Source: Litomosoides sigmodontis (lineage: Eukaryota; Nematoda; Chromadorea; Rhabditida; Onchocercidae). From it: a DNA stretch of 64,000 nucleotides. The position numbers and the translations under genes were made by a program. Numbering within the stretch: the first letter of the stretch is position 1; each line of letters starts with the position of its first letter. Below the pieces are notes generated by a model that was not told the DNA's origin, made no database searches, and saw nothing but the letters and a program-made list of their open reading frames with translations. The stretch is from contig OY718803.1 of the NCBI GenBank assembly GCA_963070105.1, forward strand, positions 11,188,327-11,252,326. The letters are read 5' to 3'. This document shows, piece by piece, positions 12,697 through 29,500 of this stretch.

Positions 12697-15600
12697 TTAG
12701 AAACTTGCATGCGTGTTTTCTGGATTTATTGAATCTTTGACTTCCACCATTCGAATACCATTGCTGCAGAATTCATGATTTTCCGAACGTGAAATTCGAT
12801 CCTGACGACGACTTTGAATCTCTTCAATGCTTAATTTAACTTTCGGATCTGTTGCTTCCGTAATTATGTGATCCAAATCACGTAGCACTTCATAAAGCAT
12901 CTTTGGCGAAACCTACGAGAGTTTTTCTCAACGATTTTATTGCACGTTGAGTTCAACTTTAGGGTTTTTTTTGATTAACAAATGAAGCACATTCATCCTT
13001 CCTTTGCACATAAACAGATAAACATAGACCGACGGCACGACACATAAGTTCTTCTAATCTTAGTAGAATGAAGGAAAAATGACCGCTACGGTATTTTACA
13101 CTTTTATTATTTAACAGTGAATTTAGTTGCATATTAGAATTGCTAATTATCGATTCCAACGTACGATGAGAGATGTTGACTACCTAAATGATATAAGTTC
13201 ATTTGCAAATTGTTCGCTCAGATTAGTTTTAATTTACCGCTCACAGAAACAGAAAGGGAAAGGAGCAAAGAATGATTCAAAGAAAAAGAGGCATTCCTGT
13301 GAAAATAGCAAGTAATTTTACTAACATTAAATTCTTCTGCAACGATATGCAGCAACTCTGATACGGACATTTTCGTGCCACCAAACCACACTTCAACGTG
13401 AGCCGCTCCGCTAAAATTACGTCCTAAATAGTGTAATTTCCGGAGGTAATTGTAAACTGAAGCGACAAATGTTGACATTATCACCTGAAAAACAATAAAG
13501 GTAACTTAGCTATCTTACCATTACTTGCCTCATTGCTGAAATTAACTTGAAAATTAAAAACAGTCACCTTCCTCTCAATTATTAAACTGTCTGTTTACAC
13601 TTTCAGAGTACCTGTAAGGTCGCATTGCAATTGATCATGCTTCTATCATGAAATCACATTTGTCATACTTTCTAGACATTTATCATATTTCATTTTGAAA
13701 TATTGCAATTCATCACACTTTTAAATTCCTCTCAAATTTATTGGATTTAATTTGAAATTTCATTATTGCTTACCATTCCAATGGCGAGATAAAGGACAAT
13801 AATTAATGTTTGAAGAGCGTTGTTTGGTGTTGGCGTTATGTCGCCGTAACCAATTGTTGTTATTGAAACAAAACTGAAAATTTTGAAAACTTAAAATAAA
13901 TAAAGTAAATTAAATTAAACTAAATTAGAAAAAATGTAAGGGAACAAAAATTGCCGCATTAATTAATATCAAAATTATAAAATTGGTAAAATTCGGTAAA
14001 AGTAATTTTTCAGTTCCACTGAAAAGATATCAGCCTATCCATACATGGGAAAGTGATAAATGATAAATGCATGGTTAACCTGAAATAAATTGCTGGAATA
14101 ACGGGCATTTGATCGATCCAAAAATGAAATAAAAATCCACCGATGACTGAATGTGTTAGCAGTAACGTTACGACGATTGATAATGGCAAACGGCGCTCGT
14201 CCGGTGCATCAACGTACTGCAAAAAAATAATAACAATTCAAATTTAGGTTAATTAGGTCATTGCTGTACCAGTTATTATGCTTACATGTTTATTTTTCTA
14301 ATGAACTTTTGCAGATTAAAGCAAAGCTTCAGCTTTTCGTTTTCGACTGAAAACTTAGATTGTAAAATTTTCGAAGAAATGGCTTTACGGTATTTAGGAG
14401 AAAAAGACTTTGGACGTTCTCGTGATTGTTTTAGAATAATTATTGCTCGATCGTTTTTTGTATTGCTAAGAAATGCATCAGTAATTACTTGCGTCCTTTG
14501 CAGTGATGCCAAAAAAATCCAATAGCCTTCGGCAATAAACTGACCAATGTTTGTTAGCGACAAAAAAAGAAGTGGCACACCAACCAATGTATAAAATATA
14601 CAAAATAATTTACTTGCGTCTGTTGTTGGAACAATATTGCCATAACCTGTAGTAGGTACTGTAGTTTAATTTAACTTTTATGATACAGTAATTCAGAAAT
14701 GCATTATAGGCTAAATTTAAAAGAAAATAACGAATAAAGCCGGAAATAAGCCTTTATTTTTATTGCAATCACCGAGCGTTGATTAGTTACAATTGCGAAT
14801 GAGCAAAGAGGATTTTGCAATTCCTCAACAAAATTTTTCCGGAAGATTGCCGTATGGATAAGCGCGTAGGTTTAGCATCCAATGAAATTACTTTAGGGAA
14901 TGATCAAACTGCAGTGGTAGTTACAGTTGCCGATGGAATACAGTGCAATTATCACATATAGTAATTGCAATACGTTTTAAACATCAAGCATTTTATCTTT
15001 GATAATAATTTAAAAATACTGTAATCAACTTTAGCTTATGTCTGATTTAATTGGAGCAATCTTGCCAAATTGGCTAATCGGTTAGACAACTAATCAATTA
15101 GTTGCCAATTTGACTTATGCGAATGGTCAATTTAGTTCTTAGGCATTGTGTTTTTGAATAAAAAAATCCATATGTTTTATTTGATTATTAACAAATTTCA
15201 ATTAAAATTCAGAAATACAAAAAGAGTAAATAGCCTGGAACATACCAACAGTGGCAATGGTGGTAAAAGTGAATTGAATAACATTATAAAACTTTTCACG
15301 TTGTATGTTTTCATCAATTAATTGAAACGCAACAGCTCCGCCGATGACATAGAATGTGAGGAAGAGATTGATCAGTATGTGAGGTATTGATTCGATAAAA
15401 AACTGTAAATTGAAATTGCTCACTTTTTCTTAACAAGCTATTTTTTGCTGTTTAACTGAAATAATCAGGTAAAAAGCAAATTGAATACGTAAACTGAATA
15501 TTCAAATATTTGAGAAAAAAAAAATGAAACATAAAAATGCTAGGAATTTAGAATAAATAAAGACGGATGCTATATTTTAAGCAAAAATTGTCAGCTAAAT

Positions 15601-16996
15601 TAATTAATTAAGATAATTTGCTTTTGTGCTAACGGATATTGAACGCTTTTTCTACATAGAAGTTTATTATTGCATTAAAGTATTAATGCCAATCACTTTC
15701 CTCCTCTCTCTTTTCTTCTCTCTCTCTCCCTCTCCCCTTTTAAGGATTGTATTTGACAAATGAAATTAATCGGGATATTCAAAGTAGGTTTATATCACTT
15801 GTTTATTTCGTTTAATATTTAAAAATTCGACGTGAAAAATTAGAAAAATGCCAGCGTAATACTATTTTCAACTCCAATAAAACAAATATTATTTTTGGCA
15901 AGTGAAATTAAGCTAACTGTCAAAAAACTCGAATGAGAAGAACACACGTATCACGTAAATAAGTAAAGCTTCGTATTAAATGTTCCATCACGCATTTCCT
16001 TTTTTTGTTCCAACTGCTAAGCTAGCAGTTGTCACATTTGTAGACGACGTTAGTATATTAGTCGTAAAAAAGGAGCAATGATGAAATTCAGCGCAAAGAT
16101 GTGTAATAATAGCGAAGTGGAAATTTAATCGATTTACGCTATAAAAAGTTCCCGATCAATCATCAATCAACCGATTCGCAATCGATCGATCATTGCTAAT
16201 TCAAATATCACTGTAAAAAAAAATCGTGAAGTTTTTAGTTAGCAAACCTCGTTCCACAAATCCTGCTCCTGACAGCTGTGATCTTCGATGAATTTTTTAC
16301 GCCATATCGCGTAAAAGGAGTAATTTTCCCAATAATTTTTGAACTTCTCCAGCTGAGATATGGCTCGACTTTTTTTCAGTGGGAAATGTATCCGCATCAG
16401 TAAGTCGTACGGATTAAAGGATTCTTCCGGTTCTTCTTGAAAGTAATCGCTGTACAAAAGGTTGTTGCTATCCACCGCTTCATCGTTACATTTGAAATTT
16501 GGCTTAAAACATTTCCAATTTGAATAAATTTTAAATTTGGAGTTAAATTTTGAAATCTTAGTGTTAATAATTTTAAGTTGTCTGCACCAACAATAATTTC
16601 AACCGTCATTTTAAATTGCATTTTCTTTTTCTTTCAACAAACTATGATATACTTATCAACAATCAAATTTTTTACTAAAGTTTTACATTGTTCCAATTGC
16701 TAACTTAATGTGTTGCCAGTTTTGAATTATAATTTTTTCCAACTTCCGCTTTATAAATATCGAAAATTGAATTTAAAATTATAAATGGATCATGCCTCGA
16801 ATTTTATGGAAACGAGCACATCATTTGCGGATTCTTTAGAAACCGCTGATGTTGTCGTCGGATTTGGCAACTCCACCGGAGCTTCCGGCTCATTAGCACT
16901 ATGAAAACTGGTTTCACTATTTGTCGCTGGAGATTGACTTGAATCAGAATTGCAGCTACATTGTGCCATATCTGGTGTTAAACAATGTTGTTGCAT
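12697..16996 (-). CDS. Two-pore-domain potassium channel (TWK/K2P)
   Basis: Eight exons: 16814-16996, 16248-16502, 15246-15402, 14489-14646, 14080-14216, 13774-13873, 13326-13484, 12697-12912, about 454 residues. Order: Ser/Pro/Thr-rich cytoplasmic N-terminus, TM1 (LINLFLTFYVIGGAVAF), pore 1 with filter TVGYGN rebuilt across an intron, TM2, TM3 (IVVTLLLTHSVIGG), pore 2 TTIGYGD, TM4, and a C-terminal tail. Two pore loops in a four-helix subunit define K2P channels, dimeric background K+ channels; nematodes have a large TWK group. The loop after TM2 is uncertain: the frame stays open to a good donor at 14285, but only the donor after CAA at 14489 keeps phase with the next exon. The N-terminal exon is supported by phase and composition only. 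Which TWK subtype this is cannot be decided. Confidence 0.88.
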
Positions 16997-22376
<5,380 letters not shown>

Positions 22377-23429
22377 ATTATTAATTATTACTATTAATTA
22401 TTATTATTATTAATTATTTTAATTAATCATTGTTATTATTAATTATGGAACGATGCAGAAATCGGAATGGAAAAGGGAAGAGAGGGAGGGAGAGAAGTGT
22501 GAAAGAGGGAAAGGATTCCTTTTTTAATGCGATCGTTTTAAAAGGTTCGTTTCCGGCATGATTATCAGGGGGAAAAAAAGATGTTATTAGCTGCTTGTTT
22601 CAGTAGAACTTTTTTTTGGAATGATAGGAATTCTGGGAAAGATTTACGTTAAGTGATGGCTGAGATAGGGAAGGAAAAGAACAGAAACTGTAATGGTACC
22701 GAACTGAGTGGCGTGAAATTGTGAATGAATTACAGGACGACTTGGACTTTTCCTCACTAATTTCCGCCTATGCATTATCCTATCTGCTTTCTGTATTTCT
22801 CTTTTCTCAAATAAAGTTCTTTCATCGCAAATTTGTGTTTGCAAATATTTGATGCTACAATTATCAATTGCCGAAATTAATCATTTCAGGTGAACGGTTT
22901 ATCTTTTAAACTTTGTTTCTCCTTTTTCAAATGAAATTTTCGAATTCTTTCCTTGACATTAATTAGTTCGAGTAAACATTTTAATAGCAAATATGGGTTT
23001 AGTATTCGACGTATATTGTTTCGTGTAAGTTGCAGCTCTCTTCTCTTGTCCATTTTACGCGTGTCGTCTCACACCTACACTTGCATTACTTTTAGTTTAC
23101 GTGCAGTGGCAGAATGAAAGAGAGGAAGTGAAAATTGAAGGCATTAGAATTTGAATTAGAATGGAAGCGCTGAACCGAAAGAAGCACGACAGATTTGTCA
23201 TCAGCCAGGAGAGGGGGAGGGGAAGGGGACCGAGAGTGGCCGGTCGGTCTCGCTTAGTACCACACCCTCCTACCTTTCCTCTGTCCCACGACTTGCTATA
23301 GTTAGTGTGCGCGTGTGCGTGTGTATGTGTGTGCGTGTGCATATGCTGTTCTCTTCCTCAATTTTCTCCTCTCGCCTTCTCTCACTCCCTCCTCCCTGCT
23401 TACTCTCATATTGACCTGGGCCTCACCTG

Positions 23430-23640
23430 GTACTACTACTACTACTACTAATACTACTACTACTACTACTACCACTACTACTACTAATAATAATATAATA
23501 CTACACCTACAACGCAATGGTGATGGTGGTGTTTTGTCGATCTGCGAGAAGCACGTTTAAATGTGAATGATTGAGATGAGAAGGGCTCCTACTATTACTG
23601 CTACTACTACTACTATTACTACTACTACTACTACTACTAG
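23430..23640. repeat. Two (ACT)n microsatellite blocks
   Basis: ACT units occur at 23430-23490, with an AAT-rich end, and again at 23590-23640. They are separated by about 95 bp of non-repeat sequence. Confidence 0.9.
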
Positions 23641-23917
23641 CTACATCCCACCATTATCTTAGTGCTAGTCTAAGCTTAATTCACTTATCGATTTACCATA
23701 ACATACATACCCGCTTAATTTCAGGTGGAAGAGGCACGTATACTGGTTGCTAGACATTCTGTGTCTGTTCTACACTCCTTACACATCGCGAAGTGAAGAG
23801 GAAAGGGGAACGATGAGAATGGAACCTTTTTAATGGATGGCAAGAATAGGACGACGGATAGAGGAAGGAGGAGAGACGACGACAATCGAGGAGCGATCAC
23901 TGGCGTACTAGGTGTTA

Positions 23918-23955
23918 CATATACATATATATATATATATGAATATATACATATA

Positions 23956-23990
<35 letters not shown>
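23918..23990. repeat. Compound (TA)n(TG)n microsatellite
   Basis: An interrupted TA tract runs into about 34 bp of pure TG, the same compound type as at 1841-1920. Confidence 0.93.
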
Positions 23991-23991
<1 letters not shown>

Positions 23992-25388
23992 TATCAGTAT
24001 TTAGTGTGGTACCATCGTCTGCCGAAGGAGTAGATAGGCGGAGGGAGGAGGAATTGGATGGATCATCCACACCAATTCGACGTTTCGAGCCGAGCGTCGG
24101 CAGTGTTACAAGTTCTTCATTACTAAATTAACTAAATCATTAAGTCCGTACGTACCTTCCATCTCCACTTGTGCTGTCCGCCGCCCCCGCACTTCGTTTC
24201 CTTCCTGCATCTCTTTCCCTCTTACTTTCTCATCTTCAAGCTGCATCTCTCAGTCCTCCTTCTTTCCAATCTTCTACTCGAGAATACCATGGACAGTTTC
24301 AGTTGATAAATATCAAATAACAAAATGCGCCTTTTACAAATCCACTCCTTTCTCTTTTTCTTCACTTCTTGTTATTATCACTTACTCAATGGGTAATTTA
24401 ATTAAATGAGTTACACGCCGCGATCCTCCGCTTCCTCTCAGTTTTAGCTTGGGAAGAGCTAGGCAAATAAATAAGCTGAAAAGTTAATTGATGGAATAAT
24501 TAGCTTAGCGGCATGTGACATGGTAATATGTAATCATTGTTGAAGTTAAAACAGAGTGAGGAATTGTTATTTAATATTGGCATGGAATGAACTCTGTGGA
24601 TGCATAGATACAAGGTCCCCATCACTATTGTCCCATTTGTGAAATGGGGAGAAGCTTGACTAGACTAGGCTTGTTAGAAGTAAGCACTGATCCGGGCCAC
24701 GTCTGAAGTGGCATTTATAGCATGCCTAATGCTTGAAAAAAGTTTTTGGAATTATTACGAAGTAGTTATAACTATTTGTTATTTAATTAGAAGTTGAAAA
24801 TGGGTGGGAGGTGGTTCAAGACTAAATAGAATTAAAAGTTACCTTCATGAAATTACTTTCTTTACCGCTTACATTTAACCAACCATTTCGTTTTTGTTGT
24901 GCTACGAACGTTAGCGAATCCCTTGCATACTGCTCAACTGCTCTGATTATGTCGATGAAATTTCGGATGATTTGATTGATTTATGACCTTGCAAATGCTG
25001 TTCATATGCTGACCAAATGCTGAGCAATCAAGACATTCTGTTGTTTAGTTAAGTTTGATTGATAAATGAAATGATGAATAATTTACAGTCTAATTTTGTT
25101 TAAATTTGAAGCAATCATTTTTGAAAAAAATCGCCTTTGGAAGGACAAAATTTTAAGTGAGAAAAAGTTACTCAATTGCCTTATCGTACGTTATACATGT
25201 GATATGCTGTCGAAGAGAAGAATTTGAATTTAAATGAAAATATTTCTTTTTTCCAGTATAGAAAAAACATCGGTGTCTATGAAGAGTATAGTCGAGTATG
25301 GTATGTATCACTTGTTTGTTACAGGTGCACTTGACGAATGTTGTAGTTTGAAGGACGACTTCTTAGTTTCAAGTATGATTGTTTTTTG

Positions 25389-25832
25389 GTACCTTCCTTC
25401 TGTGCTACAGGTAGAAAAACATTGGAATTCGTAAAAAAAAATGAATGACTTGATAATGTCAAGAATCACGCGTTCGTACAATGCTGCTTTTGCGGATATT
25501 ATGTGGTACCTTTAATTCCTCTGTGGGTACCACATGGTACCAAATAGTGTGCTCGCTGGTACCATATCGTACCATGCATTGTATTTGTGAGTACCACATG
25601 GCATTAACTGAATACTAGGAAATGTTTCTTGGCACGTAATTGCAGTAGTAGTATTAGTAGTACCAATCGCTTTTATCTTTGCAAGTACCACGTCGTGTCA
25701 CAGTGACAGTGATATGCTAATGAACGCTTAGCTCTTCTCATCTGAAATAATTTTACATTTTAGTACCATACGAAATTTTCGATTCTTCTAGAGGAACCTG
25801 CATCCAAGGACAAAGTTAATGGCCGTGACCTG

Positions 25833-25878
<46 letters not shown>

Positions 25879-26180
25879 TTAATACATAATTCTTTCAAAC
25901 ACACACAAGAGAGACAGACAAACAGACACACACACACATATACTCCTGTGGTGTAAAACACAGGACATGTGAATTGAACAGAATAGAACCGGGATGAAGT
26001 ACCACTGCATGGCAAAAATATTCGGCAGAGTGATGGTACTTAAGTCATGTGTGTGCCTGTGTGTATATGTCTGTGTGTGTACCTATATATATATATATAT
26101 ATATAAAGTTCGCGTGTGCAGTAAATTTGAAAATTTTATCAAAATAAAAATAGGTCATCATTGTTGTGTAAATTTTAAGT
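25389..26180. promoter_or_regulatory. Cluster of GTACC(A) motifs
   Basis: At least ten GTACC/GGTACC occurrences lie in about 800 bp (for example near 25388, 25506, 25527, 25536, 25559, 25570, 25593, 25683, 25998, 26178), several as GGTACCA or GTACCACATGG. This is far above chance in AT-rich DNA. The cluster ends about 360 bp before the plus-strand zinc-domain gene. It may be a binding-site array or a decayed minisatellite. Confidence 0.45.
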
Positions 26181-26542
26181 ACCAATAAATGCGTATGGTT
26201 GGCGAATTGATAAGCGACTTATCGAATTGTTATTACAGGCAAACATGCAAGGGAAAATGGCAAAAAAAAAAGAAGGTTCCTTTTTATACTAATTGGAAAT
26301 GATTAATTCATAGCAATTTATAATTAAGGTTAATGGAGTAGTGCTTAAAGTGAGGAATAGTGTGAATGGGTGGAATGCCCGGACAGGTAAATGGAACAGA
26401 AATGCAAATGTATTCGATTCTTCTATTTTTTTGCTGATGAAATTATTGCTGCTATGTTGAATTGTTGCACTTTACTAGAGCGACATTAATTATGATAATA
26501 AATTATTGAATTCCATTTTGGTTGTTTAAAATTTCAGGAAAT

Positions 26543-29500
26543 ATGAGTCTGGTGGGTGCGCTAACTACAAGAGAAGATTATGGTAAACCGGTTTATGTTG
26601 AAGCGCATGGTGGCAAGAACCATGTGATAATGTATCGTTCAAGAACCAATCCTGAATTAGCTATTGAATTTTTTTTCCGGTTTGTATTAACTAATGTGTT
26701 CTTAACATCCAGGAAATCTAAGGGGTTTGAGTTTCAGGACGAAAAAATGCGTCCCATAATTTTTTAAATCTTTTTCGCTGAAACAAAGAATAAAGAATAA
26801 AGAGTAATTATTATCTTTGCTTCTATTTCCTGCCCCGGATCGGTCACTTGCTTTCTTTTTACCGATCAATTCTTTCTTAACTTCTCTTTATTAATGGCTA
26901 AAGTTACTTCCCCTCTATTCATCTAAGCATTTTTTCTTAAAAAAAAGGCTTTTATTCAAATCTGTCTATGAACTTTCCATCTTGAAGGAGTTTCGCAAAA
27001 TTTCAATTTTTAGTTCATCATCCAAAGATGGTCGGTCACGCTACTATCGATGCACTAAATGTTGGTATAAATATAAATTGAATCGTGGTACCTGCGCAAC
27101 GTTAATTGTTCGAGATGGTCGTATTATAACTGACCCGGAAAATCCGGTAGTACCGCACCAGTGCGAATTTCGGTCTTTGGAAAGTGTGAAAGCAAATCGA
27201 GCATGGATTGCAAGTCGGAAACGAGCAGCAAAATGTTCAAGTTTGGAAGACTTATCTGCAATGGATAACTCGCCTCCATGCACTAGTGGGTTGGTCATTT
27301 TCACCTCCTTTTTTTATGCAGTTACTTTGGTGATACTGTAGATGCCGTAAGGACCTGACTTTTAGCGTCCGTTTTTTTCTATTTCGCTTGTTGAGAATCG
27401 CCTCGAAGTAAGCGAAACTTGCCTTCATAGCTCATCGCGGTACATTAATGGAATATCCAACTTACTAATCAGTCATACTACTTCCTTAGTATAATACTGT
27501 TGTTTCAGTGATGCTGTAGAACTATAATCACTATCCTAACATTCTCGATGTTACCTTTACGGTACACCAATATTGTAATTTCAATAAAGCATCCATCCGA
27601 TTATTCCCTGACGCGTCGGTTATATTGTTATTATACTGCTAATCATCTCTTACTGAAATCAGCTAGAGCACTTCTCTTTTTTCAATTTTAATGTAGCAAA
27701 AATTTACTGGTATATTATCTTTTCCTCTAGTCATTAGGCACAAATGATCGGAAAAATCCCTCATACTTCGTAATATCTCATGCAAGCTTACCACAGAATA
27801 TATTATTGTGATAGAAAAATAAGAATTACAGTCACATATTGTTGAGTACATGATACCTCCACTTTGGAAACTTTTTTAGTTACTTTTTTTTTTAATATTT
27901 GACGCTCAACTTGCATATCATTGGAACGATGCTTCTTAAAGGATATTTTTGGTTAGTTACTTAGATTATAAACTATTAAACCTTACTGATAATTTTCTTG
28001 CGTATTATTGGAAGGACTATTATACGCATTCTTATTAATTTTTCTTGCGGAAAACATTTTGGTATTAGATTTCAATAGCAAATTATATCAATATCATGAA
28101 TGATCTGTATTTAGGTAATTCAATATTTTTTTCCTGCACACTTGAAATTTCTAATGAGATTTTAATGTAAAATCGTAAAAATTAAAATTTAAAATAAGTA
28201 ACGTAAAGAAGTGAAATATACTAGTTTTTCATAAACCATCCTATCGGAGTTGTACACTACGGTCGTGGTTTGAAAGTTGTTTTTTAATTGCACTTCATCG
28301 TTCAAGTAAGGCTGCTGAGTGCGTCCGGGACTGTCGCGTGGGATGGTATAGGTGGGGGCATGAGGGCTGTGACGTGGGTGTAGTTTTGTAGGAGTGTAGG
28401 AAGTTGCGGCATGGATTTGCTCATTGCGAAATGTCCCTGATAATGGTTATCCCATGATCTTCACTTGATATGTTTGTTTCACGTGCGTTATATGCTTCTA
28501 ATTCTGCGATGCTTTTCTTACCCTTCCATTTCGTTCATCTAATGGTTAAAGTAGGTCATTTAGTACCGTCACTGTTCTTCTTGTTCCATATGTAAGGTCA
28601 TTGCAGAGTTTACGAATGTTCTCATATTCATTATTTTCCTAATGTCTAAGTCACTTTTACTTTTTTGCTTTACCTCTTAACTATTGTTACTCTTATACAT
28701 AAACTTAGTTTTGCTGAATTGCACTAATTTAATATTTAAGCAGTAATTCTTCATGCTCCATTGCTTAAGCTTTCTAAAATCAATGAAGCAGATGTTAACA
28801 TAGATTTATATTCCTTTCATTTTTTAGATTTATATTCCTTTCATTTTTGCATTAATATTTTAGACTTAATCTTCGGGAAGTGTTGGAAGTTTGGGCTGAC
28901 GATTCAAGGATGAGCAACACTGAAAGTTTAGACGAAAAGGTGGAAAGTGGTGGTGAAACTGGTGGTACCAGTACTCCATCGTCAACATCATCAAAGAACG
29001 GCCGAAATCTCGATGGTTATATTTTGCTTCACACTGTTTTGGCGTACAATAGAAAAACCCATAATATTTGAAGCTCAAAAACTGCACATTTTCTGAGTGT
29101 AATTTTTCAATTCTCATTATGATGAGTCGTTTTCTGAATTGGGTTCTATTTCCTTTTGCAAGTTTTTTTTTTGGTAAATTTTATGGCAAGAAAGTTTGTG
29201 ACATTTTTTGTTGAGCCATATTCTAATTTTACTTCATCTTCCTATCACACTTTAATTTCAAAACAGTGTTTTAAGACAATCCAGTATGGGCAAGAATAAG
29301 AGAAAGGATCACCGGAGTCGATAATATTGATTTGGCATGCGAAGGTATGTGTATATATATAGATAGATAGATAAATAGATAGATAGATAGATATAGATAG
29401 ATAGATGTATTATTTAACAGCGCTGCATTGAGGTTGAAAACTGGGTTTTTTCCTGTTTTAATTAGTTTAAACTATATTTGCTAGTTAATGTTACTGACAG

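Larger units (their letters stand above)
22440..26542. other. Gene-poor region with microsatellites, upstream of the zinc-domain gene
   Basis: No convincing exon. It contains ACT repeats (23430-23490 and 23590-23640), TA/TG tracts (23918-23990, 25833-25880, 26082-26104), purine/pyrimidine-rich stretches, and a cluster of GTACC motifs between about 25389 and 26180. A TTTCAG at 26533-26538 ends the region, four bases before the next ATG. Confidence 0.5.

Noticed and set aside
24580..24740. Possible structured RNA with a small hairpin (CCCATTT/AAATGGG)
   Set aside because: It does not match U1-U6, SL, 5S or 7SL RNA features I know, and one 7-bp stem is weak evidence.
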